Positions 1 through 6,100 of a stretch of 8,903 nucleotides of DNA are shown one piece after another. Below the pieces are notes generated by a model. It did not search any database and was not told where the DNA came from. It saw only the letters and a list, made by a program, of their open reading frames with translations. Positions within the stretch are counted from its first letter, which is position 1. Each line of letters starts with the position of its first letter. Origin of the DNA: Erysipelotrichaceae bacterium UBA1783 (lineage in GTDB: Bacteria > Bacillota_I > Bacilli_A > Erysipelotrichales > Erysipelotrichaceae). The stretch covers positions 1 to 8,903 of the forward strand of contig DCGH01000063.1 of NCBI GenBank assembly GCA_002315205.1. Reading direction: 5' to 3'. Position numbers and translations under genes: made by a program.

Positions 1-108
1 ACTGTTGAATTAATTCACCCAATCGCCGTTGAATTAGGTACTAAGTTCTCTATCCGTGAAGGTGGTAGAACTGTAGGTGCTGGTAACGTTACTGAAATCA
101 TTAAGTAA
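1..108 (+). CDS. tuf: Elongation factor Tu, C-terminal end (partial)
   Basis: The window opens inside this gene and shows only its last 35 codons and the TAA stop. The translation begins [20 protein letters not shown] and ends [15 protein letters not shown]. This is the end of domain 3 of EF-Tu, the GTPase that brings aminoacyl-tRNA to the ribosome; the GGRTVGAG stretch is characteristic. The start and the GTPase domain lie outside the window. In Bacillota tuf is usually the last gene of the str operon (rpsL-rpsG-fusA-tuf). The terminator immediately downstream fits that end position here. Confidence 0.97.
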   Translation, partial: TVELIHPIAVELGTKFSIREGGRTVGAGNVTEIIK

Positions 109-130
109 TTTAAACCAAAATCAACTAATT

Positions 131-156
131 AAAGGAAGCTTCGGCTTCCTTTTTTT
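131..156 (+). terminator. Rho-independent terminator of tuf
   Basis: A perfect 9-bp stem (131-139 AAAGGAAGC pairing with 144-152 GCTTCCTTT) closes a TTCG tetraloop and runs into a T tract ending at 156. It lies 22 bases after the tuf stop. The very stable UUCG loop and clean U tract make it a strong terminator that should separate tuf from hflX. Confidence 0.95.
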
Positions 157-160
157 GTAC

Positions 161-189
161 TTGATTATTATTTGATTTCATTGAATAAT
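161..189 (+). promoter_or_regulatory. Candidate promoter for the hflX leader
   Basis: TTGATT at 161-166 and AATAAT at 184-189 are separated by 17 bases, matching the sigma-A consensus at 4/6 and 5/6 positions. Transcription would start near 196, just ahead of the leader ORF's ribosome binding site at 198-204. The region is AT-rich, so chance matches are likely. It is proposed because the tuf terminator makes an independent start for hflX necessary. Confidence 0.4.
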
Positions 190-209
190 AAATAGATGAG
201 GTGGTCAAA

Positions 210-236
210 ATGAGAATAAAGATTTTTATTGATTAA
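210..236 (+). CDS. Eight-codon leader peptide MRIKIFID upstream of hflX
   Basis: ATG at 210 opens an eight-codon frame, MRIKIFID, ending in TAA at 234-236. It is preceded by a good ribosome binding site, GAGGTGG at 198-204, five bases before the ATG. Such a strong site before so short a frame suggests that the act of translation matters more than the product. The first residues M-R-I-K match the R/K-X-R/K arrest pattern known from macrolide-responsive leaders such as ErmDL (MRLR core). The stop lies 57 bases before the hflX start, with alternative RNA pairings between them. That it is translated, and what it does, is inference. Confidence 0.5.
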   Translation: MRIKIFID

Positions 237-238
237 GA

Positions 239-288
239 CCAGAAGACAATCTTTCTTCTGGCAACAGGATTTATTGATAGGAGGAAAG
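239..288 (+). promoter_or_regulatory. Probable translational attenuator controlling hflX
   Basis: CCAGAAGA (239-246) pairs perfectly with TCTTCTGG (254-261) around a 7-base loop. No T tract follows, so this is not a terminator. CTTTCTTCT (251-259) can instead pair over nine positions, two of them G-U, with the hflX ribosome binding site region GGAGGAAAG (280-288). The two pairings share bases and exclude each other: the first frees the site, the second hides it. A third pairing, TGGTC (202-206) with GACCA (237-241), spans the leader ORF and competes for the first arm. The pairings are read directly from the sequence; the switching behaviour is inferred by analogy with erm leaders. Confidence 0.5.
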
Positions 289-293
289 ATAAT

Positions 294-1514
294 ATGCAAG
301 CAATTTTAGTAGCGTTAAAGCTAGATGACAACAAATTTTTTGAACAGACATTATTAGAATGTCAAAACCTATGTGATGCCGCAGGGATTGAGGTTATTGA
401 TACCGTTGTACAGGCAACACACAAAATGGACCCAAATACTGCAATTCGTTCGGGTAAGCTAGAAGAGGTCAGAGAAAAACTAATGGCCAATGATTGCCAT
501 CAGGTGGTGTTCTACAATAATCTGCCAACTATGACAGTTTCTAATCTAAAAGATATTTTAGGAGTAGATGTGATGGATAGAACAAGCCTAATTCTGCACA
601 TATTCTCATTACGAGCAAGAAGCAGAGAGGCCCAAATCCAAACCGAAATAGCTCGTCTAAAATACGATATGCCTCAGCTAATTAAGGATAATATGGATGA
701 GGATAAGCAACGTGGTGGAATGGTAAATAATCGTGGTGCTGGAGAAACGAGAAGTGTCATAATTAAAAGAATCATGGAATCCAGAATTAATGATTTAAAG
801 GTTGAACTAAAGAAGCTGGAAAGCCGTAAAGATAATGAATATAAAAAGAGAAGCGAATCCTCTTTAAAGAAGGTGGCTTTAGTTGGTTATACAAATGCCG
901 GTAAATCTTCATTAATGAATGTTCTATTATCTAAAAATGAAAAGAGTGACAAAGCAGTATTAGAAAAGGACCAGCTATTTGCGACCTTAGATACCTCTAT
1001 TCGTAATATTAAATATAAGAAGAACCAGTTTTTGCTATTTGATACTGTTGGCTTTGTATCTGATTTGCCACATCAGCTAGTTGAAGCGTTTAAGTCTACA
1101 TTAAAGGCAGCAAGCTATGCTGACTTATTGGTTCATGTCATTGATGCAAGTAATCCGAATTATACTCATCAGATGCAGGTAACCTTAGAAACTCTGCAGC
1201 AGATTGGGGCAAATCATATCCCAATGATTAATGTCTATAATAAGTGTGATATGCTAGAATCATTTAATGACAATGAGCTATATATTTCCTGCAAGGATGA
1301 TGTGGGTATTGAACAGCTATTAGATCAGATTGTGAATCACTTATATCCAAAGGATGTAACGGCAACCATTCTAATTCCATACAATAAGCTTTCTGTTGTG
1401 GAAAGATATCAGAAGAATGCACAGTTTACACTTTTAGAAAATACCGAAGAGGGTTCTCTATATAGCGTTTCTTCTTCTGAAGAAGCTATAGAGGCAATTA
1501 AAAAAAAGCTATAA
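294..1514 (+). CDS. hflX: Ribosome-associated GTPase HflX
   Basis: This 406-residue cytoplasmic protein has the full HflX layout. The N-terminal nucleotide-binding domain spans about 1-190 and includes the helical stretch DRTSLILHIFSLRARSREAQ (95-114) and the family motif RGAGETR (147-153). The G domain follows: P-loop GYTNAGKS (198-205), FATLD (229-233), DTVGF (250-254) and NKCD (316-319). HflX binds the 50S subunit and splits stalled or hibernating ribosomes; relatives called HflXr in Listeria contribute to macrolide/lincosamide resistance. The ATG at 294 has a strong AGGAGG site (279-284) nine bases upstream. The segment before RGAGETR (KDNMDEDKQRGGMVNN) departs from the usual LSRQGGG type. 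Sequence alone does not say whether this is the housekeeping or the resistance-type copy. The leader ORF upstream suggests induction by ribosome stress. Confidence 0.95.
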   Translation: MQAILVALKLDDNKFFEQTLLECQNLCDAAGIEVIDTVVQATHKMDPNTAIRSGKLEEVREKLMANDCHQVVFYNNLPTMTVSNLKDILGVDVMDRTSLILHIFSLRARSREAQIQTEIARLKYDMPQLIKDNMDEDKQRGGMVNNRGAGETRSVIIKRIMESRINDLKVELKKLESRKDNEYKKRSESSLKKVALVGYTNAGKSSLMNVLLSKNEKSDKAVLEKDQLFATLDTSIRNIKYKKNQFLLFDTVGFVSDLPHQLVEAFKSTLKAASYADLLVHVIDASNPNYTHQMQVTLETLQQIGANHIPMINVYNKCDMLESFNDNELYISCKDDVGIEQLLDQIVNHLYPKDVTATILIPYNKLSVVERYQKNAQFTLLENTEEGSLYSVSSSEEAIEAIKKKL

Positions 1515-1517
1515 GCT

Positions 1518-1546
1518 AAGAAGCAGGAACCTGCTTCTTTTCTTTT
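1518..1546 (+). terminator. Rho-independent terminator of hflX
   Basis: AAGAAGCAG (1518-1526) pairs with CTGCTTCTT (1531-1539) around a GAAC loop and is followed by TTCTTTT. It lies three bases after the hflX stop codon and makes hflX a single-gene transcript. Confidence 0.93.
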
Positions 1547-1590
1547 ATAATTATTAAGAGATTGTTAATAAAGGTTTAATTGATTTTTTC

Positions 1591-1619
1591 TTTAAAAGTA
1601 AGAATAAAAAGCATATAAT
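1591..1619 (+). promoter_or_regulatory. Promoter of the AI-2E family gene, predicting a leaderless mRNA
   Basis: A perfect TATAAT at 1614-1619 sits 17 bases after TTTAAA (1591-1596, 4/6 match to TTGACA). The expected start point, seven bases past the last base of the -10 box, is 1626, which is the A of the ATG. No Shine-Dalgarno-like purine run lies before this ATG, which supports the leaderless reading. Confidence 0.65.
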
Positions 1620-1625
1620 GCTAGT

Positions 1626-2702
1626 ATGACAAAACGTGATTTTATTGAGAACTTTATTTTTTATGGCATTATTTTAGGCATAGCATTTGTATGCTGCAAG
1701 TATCTATTACCAATCATGATTCCGTTCATTGTTGGTTATATTGCTGCGTATGCTGCTCATGAGGTATCAAAGAAAAATACTGAGGATATGAGCAAAACGC
1801 AGAAAATCGTAATACTGGTAGCTATTTACTTCATCATTTTAGTGCTAAGCTTCTTTATTGTTGCTTATTTGGTGGATAAGGTGAAGGACTTAGTGGCTTG
1901 GGGCAGCTCTTATGCTGGTAATGTTGAGCCATTAATTAATAATATTACTGCGGCAATTACAGAATACAGCTCTAAGCTTCCTGTGGAAGCAAAGGATTTC
2001 ATGAACACAATTCTATCTGCAGCAGCTGATGGATTAAAGAGTATTTTATTAGCGGCAGCTTCTTCATTAAGTAGTTTTGTGACCAATCTTGTAACTTCTG
2101 TACCATCTTTATTCTTAAATATTGTGGTGGCAATTATTTCATCCTTCTATATCTTAATTGATTATGACAGAGTCAATGAATCTCTAAAGAAATGGATTCC
2201 AAAGAGAATGAAGGGATTAGTTGGAAAGCTTGTACTATTTGTTAAGACAAAGCTATTCTCAATTATTAAATCCTATGCCTTAATTATGGGTATTACCTTT
2301 GTAGAATTAGCTATTGGCTTAATCATTGGCAGAACCCCTAATGCAATCATGCTATCAGTTTTAATAGCAATACTAGATATTTTACCAGTATTAGGTGTTG
2401 GTACAGCACTAATACCTTGGGCAATTGCTGAATTGATTTTGGGCAAGGTGGTTTATGGCGTATGGCTATTAATTGTCTATACTGTAATTACTATTATTAG
2501 AAATATCATCGAACCTAAGCTGGTTGGAGATGATTTAGGCTTAGACCCTTTAACAACCTTAGTTGCCATGATTGTTGGTATGAATCTGTTTGGTGTTTTA
2601 GGCTTATTTGGTATCCCATTAACATTGTCATTTATCCGTTATGTAATGGATATGCCCGCAAAAGAAAAGAAAGCAGAAAAGAAACCAGTAGAAAACCGAT
2701 AG
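1626..2702 (+). CDS. AI-2E family membrane protein, YtvI-like permease
   Basis: This 358-residue integral membrane protein belongs to the AI-2E transporter (PF01594) family. Hydrophobic segments lie near 10-45, 60-85, 150-180, 210-235, 240-270, 272-292 and 308-340. A long hydrophilic-to-amphipathic section (about 86-150) follows the second, as is usual for the family. The diagnostic C-terminal motifs are DILPVLGVGTALIPWAI (251-267) and IIEPKLVGDDLGLDPLTTL (294-312), the latter followed by a glycine-rich helix. The family moves small molecules or ions; autoinducer-2 export is shown for few members. The IIEPKLVG region resembles the sporulation-associated YtvI branch, so the substrate is unknown. 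The C-terminus is a lysine-rich tail (344-358). The ATG at 1626 has no ribosome binding site, and the next in-frame methionine (residue 31) lies inside a membrane helix, so 1626 is preferred. Confidence 0.9.
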   Translation: MTKRDFIENFIFYGIILGIAFVCCKYLLPIMIPFIVGYIAAYAAHEVSKKNTEDMSKTQKIVILVAIYFIILVLSFFIVAYLVDKVKDLVAWGSSYAGNVEPLINNITAAITEYSSKLPVEAKDFMNTILSAAADGLKSILLAAASSLSSFVTNLVTSVPSLFLNIVVAIISSFYILIDYDRVNESLKKWIPKRMKGLVGKLVLFVKTKLFSIIKSYALIMGITFVELAIGLIIGRTPNAIMLSVLIAILDILPVLGVGTALIPWAIAELILGKVVYGVWLLIVYTVITIIRNIIEPKLVGDDLGLDPLTTLVAMIVGMNLFGVLGLFGIPLTLSFIRYVMDMPAKEKKAEKKPVENR

Positions 2703-2717
2703 AGATATCGGTTTTTT
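2692..2717 (+). terminator. Rho-independent terminator of the AI-2E gene
   Basis: AAAACCGAT (2692-2700) pairs with ATCGGTTTT (2707-2715) around a six-base loop and continues into T residues. The 5' arm overlaps the last codons of the gene, so the stop codon TAG (2700-2702) lies at the top of the stem. Confidence 0.88.
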
Positions 2718-2739
2718 CTATAATAGTTATCAAATTTTA

Positions 2740-2768
2740 ATGCAAAATTCATCTAGTTTGATTATAAT
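2740..2768 (+). promoter_or_regulatory. Candidate promoter of the PTS EIIA gene
   Basis: TATAAT at 2763-2768 is a perfect -10 box, but the -35 at 17-base spacing (ATGCAA, 2740-2745) matches only 3/6. A start near 2775 would give a 5' leader of about 23 bases carrying the AGAGGG ribosome binding site (2785-2790). Another TATAAT at 2719-2724 has no acceptable -35. Confidence 0.5.
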
Positions 2769-2797
2769 GAAAATACAGGAAATAAGAGGGATATAAC

Positions 2798-3217
2798 ATG
2801 ATTGGAATTTTATTAATGAGCCATGGTCATATGGCAGAAGGAATGCTGGACTCTTCTAAGCTATTCTTTGGTGAAGACATTGAAAAGGTAAAGGCACTTT
2901 GCTTATTACCATCAGATGATCCAGAGGGATTTGATGAAAGAATCAGAGAAGCTATTGCTGAAATCGATGATGGCAGTGGTGTTGTGGGCTTCTGTGATTT
3001 ATTAGGTGGAACTCCTAGTAACAGAAGTATGTACATCGTAGCTGAAAATCCTAGATTCAAGGTAATCACTGGAATGAATTTAACAATGCTATTGGAGCTG
3101 TTGGGCAGAAGAATGATGACTGAAACTATTGAAGAATTAGATATCGATGAATTAATGGAAATCGGTCAGGGTGGTGTTGTTTCATTAAATAAGATGATGG
3201 AACAGATGGCAGGATAA
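2798..3217 (+). CDS. PTS system mannose-family EIIA component, stand-alone
   Basis: This 139-residue protein is a single EIIA-Man (PF03610) domain. This cytoplasmic PTS subunit takes phosphate from HPr on a histidine and passes it to EIIB. The N-terminal MIGILLMSHGHMAEGM contains the acceptor His9 (equivalent to His10 of E. coli ManX). The motif FCDLLGGTPSN (65-75) contains Asp67, which neighbours the active histidine in the family. The length is that of one domain, with no fused EIIB as in E. coli ManX. No EIIB, EIIC or EIID gene lies next to it, and it has its own promoter and terminator, so its partners must be encoded elsewhere. A dihydroxyacetone kinase phosphotransfer role (DhaM N-domain) is less likely without neighbouring dha genes. 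The start is set by ATG 2798 with AGAGGG seven bases upstream. Confidence 0.9.
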   Translation: MIGILLMSHGHMAEGMLDSSKLFFGEDIEKVKALCLLPSDDPEGFDERIREAIAEIDDGSGVVGFCDLLGGTPSNRSMYIVAENPRFKVITGMNLTMLLELLGRRMMTETIEELDIDELMEIGQGGVVSLNKMMEQMAG

Positions 3218-3250
3218 TTAAAGCTATAATAATTTAAAACTGGTAAATTG

Positions 3251-3282
3251 GCTCGAAGAACAATCTTCGAGCTTTTTATTTT
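3251..3282 (+). terminator. Rho-independent terminator of the EIIA gene
   Basis: GCTCGAAGA (3251-3259) pairs perfectly with TCTTCGAGC (3264-3272) around an ACAA loop, followed by TTTTTATTTT. It lies 33 bases after the EIIA stop. Its T tract runs into the probable -35 box of the next gene, so terminator and promoter are back to back. Confidence 0.94.
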
Positions 3283-3307
3283 CATCAATAATGAAAAAAA
3301 GTATAAT
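3279..3307 (+). promoter_or_regulatory. Promoter of the sulfatase-anSME pair
   Basis: TATAAT at 3302-3307 is a perfect -10 box with TTTTCA (3279-3284, 4/6) 17 bases upstream. A start near 3314 leaves a leader of about 20 bases with the AGGGAG ribosome binding site at 3321-3326. Confidence 0.65.
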
Positions 3308-3333
3308 AGTATTAAATAAAAGGGAGAAATCAT

Positions 3334-4774
3334 ATGAAAGCAATCATGATTATGTTTGATACATTAACCAGAAAGTTTTTGTCCAGCTATGGGAATGATT
3401 GGTGTATCACACCAAACTTTGAAAGATTAAAGGAAAAGTGCTGTAGGTTTGAAAACTTCTATGGTGGCTCTATGCCTTGTATGCCGGCAAGAAGAGAGCT
3501 TCATACTGGTAAATATAATTTTCTTCATCGCAGCTGGGGGGCCACTAGAACCATTTGATTTCTCTTGTATTGAGCAGCTATCCAAAAATGGTATTTATAC
3601 CCATATGTGTACAGACCATTCTCATTACTTTGAGGATGGGGGAGCAACCTACCATAACAGATATAGCAGCTATGAAGCCTTTAGAGGTCAAGAGGGTGAC
3701 CGTTGGAAGTGCAGATTGGATGTAGGAGAAATCGAACAGAAGAAGTATCAGAAGATGTATATTTCTTCCTATCAGCATGCCGCAAATAAAAAGGCCATGG
3801 TCAATGAAGAGGATTTATCCAGCGTGAAAACCTTTGAGGCAGGAATGGAATTTATTCGTAAATACCATGGCTATGATAACTGGTTTTTACAGATTGAATC
3901 CTTTGACCCTCATGAGCCATATTATGTGCCTGAAAAATACAGAGCTTTATATGATTTAGGTAAGATTGACATTAACTGGCCTGCCTATATGCCTTGTGAT
4001 GATGATTTGGATAAGCAGACACTAGCTAAGGAGTATGCTTCCTTATTAACGATGTGTGATACCTATTTAGGTAAGATTTTAGATCTGATAGATGGCTATG
4101 GCTTGTGGGATGAAGCGATGATTATCGTGAATACTGACCATGGCTTCTTATTAGGAGAACATAATTATTTGGGAAAGAACTGGATGCCTTTGCATGATGA
4201 GATTATTCATATTCCTTTCTTTATGCATTTACCAAATGTGCAAGCCAGAGAGATTAATCAGCTGGCTGGTACCATTGATATTGCTCCAACATTATTAGAT
4301 TACTTTGGTTTGGAAATCCCTGAAAATATGGAAGGAAGATCTTTACTACAGGTATTAAAGGAAGAAAAGGTCATTCATGACTATCTGATCTTTGGCACTC
4401 ATGGTGGCCATGTCAGCATTACCGATGGCGAATATGTTTATATGAAAGCTTCAGCTAATGCGGAGAATCGACCATTTGTGGAATGTACATTAATGCCAGA
4501 AAATCAAAGAGGATTCTTCAATGCCCAACAATTACAATCAGCAAAATTAGTTGAGGGTGACAAATATTCTAATGGATTGCCGTATTTAAAGATGGAAGGC
4601 GTTTCTAAGAATAATTCTTACATCTGGGGTGATATGCTACTAAAGGGTGTACAACAGGATGAATTACTTCATGATGAAGCGGTAGAAGTGAGAATGAAGG
4701 ATAATCTTGCTCGTATCATGGAAGAGGTACAGGCTCCAATAGAGGAGTTTGAACGCTTGGGATTAAAGAAATGA
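3334..4774 (+). pseudogene. Cys-type sulfatase, frameshifted by an extra G (reads as 3334-3558 and a second frame to 4774)
   Basis: The two frames join into one 479-residue sulfatase if one base is removed from GGGGGG at 3536-3541. The first frame ends FLHRSWG and the second resumes PLEPFD; the original frame hits TGA at 3556-3558. The N-terminal part holds a metal-site aspartate (MFDT, D9) and the signature C49-M-P-A-R53 with HTG after it. Cys49 would become the catalytic formylglycine. The C-terminal part holds NTDHGFLLGEH with D268/H269 (corrected numbering), ligands of the active site. Sulfatases of this type hydrolyse sulfate esters, often on sugars; some relatives are phosphonate monoester hydrolases, and the substrate is unknown. 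There is no signal peptide, so it would act in the cytoplasm. The 410 codons after the shift are intact, so the lesion is recent, switchable, bypassed or a sequencing error. Confidence 0.87.
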
Positions 4775-5841
4775 GAGCAGTATCCGTATTGATTAAACCT
4801 GCTTCCGCTAGCTGTCAATTGAATTGCGAATATTGCTTCTATAAGGATGTTAGTGTCCATAGAGAAGTCAATTGCAAAGGGATGATGAACCATCAAACAA
4901 TGACAGATGTCATTGATAAGATTCTGGAATTTGCTGGTGAAAAAGGATGTGTTAGCTTTGGATTTCAGGGTGGGGAGCCACTTTTAGCTGGCTATGATTT
5001 CTTTGAACGCTTCTTTCAAAAAGTAAAAGAAAAGAGAAAAGATGGACAGCAGATTCAATACAGCATTCAAACCAATGCTTTATTAATCGATAGAAAGTAT
5101 TGCGAGCTATTTAAGAAAAATGATGTTCTATTAGGGGTATCGTTAGATGGATTTCAACAGAATCATGATTTTTATCGATTGGATAGTCAAGGTAATGGCA
5201 GCTTTGAGGATGTAATGAAGGCGATAGAGCTGTTAAAGGAATATGATATTCAATTTAATATTCTGACAGTATTATCCCAAAAGCTAGCACAATATCCTGA
5301 AAGGCTATATCAGTTCTATAAAGAGAATAATTTAAAATATGTTCAGCTGATTCCTTGTATTTCTGGATTAGACAATGAAAATGAATTTGCGATTACGCCA
5401 GAGCGCTTTGCGACCTTCTATCTGAAATTGCTTCAATGCTGGAAGGAAGATGAAGAGGGGATCAATATTGGATTGTTTGAAGATCTTGCAATGATGCTAT
5501 CTGGTTTGCCTCCATTAACCTGTGGCAATGATGGTAAATGTGTACCACAGCTGATCATTGAGGCTGATGGTGATTGTTATCCTTGCGACTTTTATGCATT
5601 GGACCAATATCTGTTAGGTAATATTAAGGAAAATTCTGTTGAAAAGCTGCTATATAGCCCTAAAGCACGGCAATTTGCCTTAGAGCAGAGAAAAAATAAG
5701 GAGCAATGTGCTAGGTGCGAATATTGCTGGATGTGTGCAGGAGGCTGTAAAAGGCTGTCAAAGGGCTTTTTGAGCAAGGAATATTGTGGATTAAAGCCAT
5801 TATTAGAAGAAATAAAGATGTATTTAATGAATAAAAAGTAG
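4771..5841 (+). CDS. Anaerobic sulfatase-maturating enzyme (radical SAM/SPASM)
   Basis: This 356-residue enzyme oxidises the active-site Cys (or Ser) of sulfatases to formylglycine using S-adenosylmethionine, in the cytoplasm and without oxygen. The radical SAM cluster motif is C15-x3-C19-x2-C22, followed by GGEP (67-70), the usual SAM-binding strand. The C-terminal SPASM domain carries the cysteines for two auxiliary [4Fe-4S] clusters: C251, C257, C269, C272, C313, C316, C319, C322, C326 and C339. D273 in the PCDFY motif matches the catalytic base of the Clostridium perfringens enzyme. Its ATG overlaps the sulfatase TGA as ATGA (4771-4774), and only a weak ribosome binding site precedes it, so it is probably translated by coupling to the sulfatase. 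The pairing with a CMPAR-type sulfatase makes the function firm. Premature termination of the sulfatase could lower its expression. Confidence 0.95.
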   Translation: MRAVSVLIKPASASCQLNCEYCFYKDVSVHREVNCKGMMNHQTMTDVIDKILEFAGEKGCVSFGFQGGEPLLAGYDFFERFFQKVKEKRKDGQQIQYSIQTNALLIDRKYCELFKKNDVLLGVSLDGFQQNHDFYRLDSQGNGSFEDVMKAIELLKEYDIQFNILTVLSQKLAQYPERLYQFYKENNLKYVQLIPCISGLDNENEFAITPERFATFYLKLLQCWKEDEEGINIGLFEDLAMMLSGLPPLTCGNDGKCVPQLIIEADGDCYPCDFYALDQYLLGNIKENSVEKLLYSPKARQFALEQRKNKEQCARCEYCWMCAGGCKRLSKGFLSKEYCGLKPLLEEIKMYLMNKK

Positions 5842-5876
5842 CTATTGGAACATAGCTACTTTTATTATTTGCTTTT
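5834..5876 (+). terminator. Rho-independent terminator of the sulfatase-anSME unit
   Basis: AAAAGTAGCTAT (5834-5845) pairs with ATAGCTACTTTT (5852-5863) around TGGAAC, followed by a T-rich stretch reaching 5878. The stem includes the anSME stop codon (TAG 5839-5841). It is a 12-bp stem, though A-T rich at its base. Confidence 0.88.
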
Positions 5877-6065
5877 TTGGCAAGAAAATAATAAAAAATT
5901 TTTGTATTAGTCAAAAAAATAGCACAAAAAACAGCACGCCGAAGTTAGTTGTCATATTGTGAGAAATACAGGGGTGGATGTATGCATCGAAAAAAGCCGA
6001 TAAATACGATAAAATCTAAGGTTTTTAAACTTCTTGAAAAAAATAAAAAATAATTAAAAAAAGTG
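5877..6065 (+). other. AT-rich non-coding stretch upstream of the S10 promoter
   Basis: This gap between the anSME terminator and the S10 promoter contains no convincing gene. The last 30 bases (about 6036-6062) are nearly all A and T with long A runs and could act as an UP element for the promoter that follows. A 23-codon frame, MHRKKPINTIKSKVFKLLEKNKK (5982-6053), follows a G-rich GGGGTGG (5971-5977) but overlaps the A tracts and is probably chance. AGTTGTCAT at 5947-5955 recurs in the S10 leader at 6143-6151. Confidence 0.6.
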
Positions 6066-6094
6066 TTGCAAAAGTATGGATAAGAGCGTATACT
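6066..6094 (+). promoter_or_regulatory. S10 operon promoter
   Basis: TTGCAA (6066-6071) and TATACT (6089-6094) match the sigma-A consensus at 5/6 each with the ideal 17-base spacing. They are preceded by an A-rich UP-like region. Transcription should begin near 6101, giving a leader of about 120 bases before rpsJ. Confidence 0.8.
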
Positions 6095-6100
6095 TATCAT

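Noticed and set aside
239..261. Hairpin before hflX as a second terminator
   Set aside because: No T tract follows the stem (it is followed by CAACAGG), so intrinsic termination is unlikely; a translational role fits better.
2827..3069. Minus-strand open frame inside the EIIA gene
   Set aside because: It is a shadow of a well-recognised EIIA coding sequence, with low-complexity serine-rich content and no start signals.
3449..4774. A separate 441-residue gene starting at the ATG at 3449
   Set aside because: The ATG lies inside the intact N-terminal sulfatase frame, has no ribosome binding site, and its first ~30 residues do not match a sulfatase. The frame is the shifted continuation of the sulfatase after the G run.
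5982..6053. 23-codon frame MHRKKPINTIKSKVFKLLEKNKK
   Set aside because: The composition follows from A-rich DNA, the ribosome binding site is poor and too close, and it overlaps the likely UP element. Not kept as a gene, only noted.
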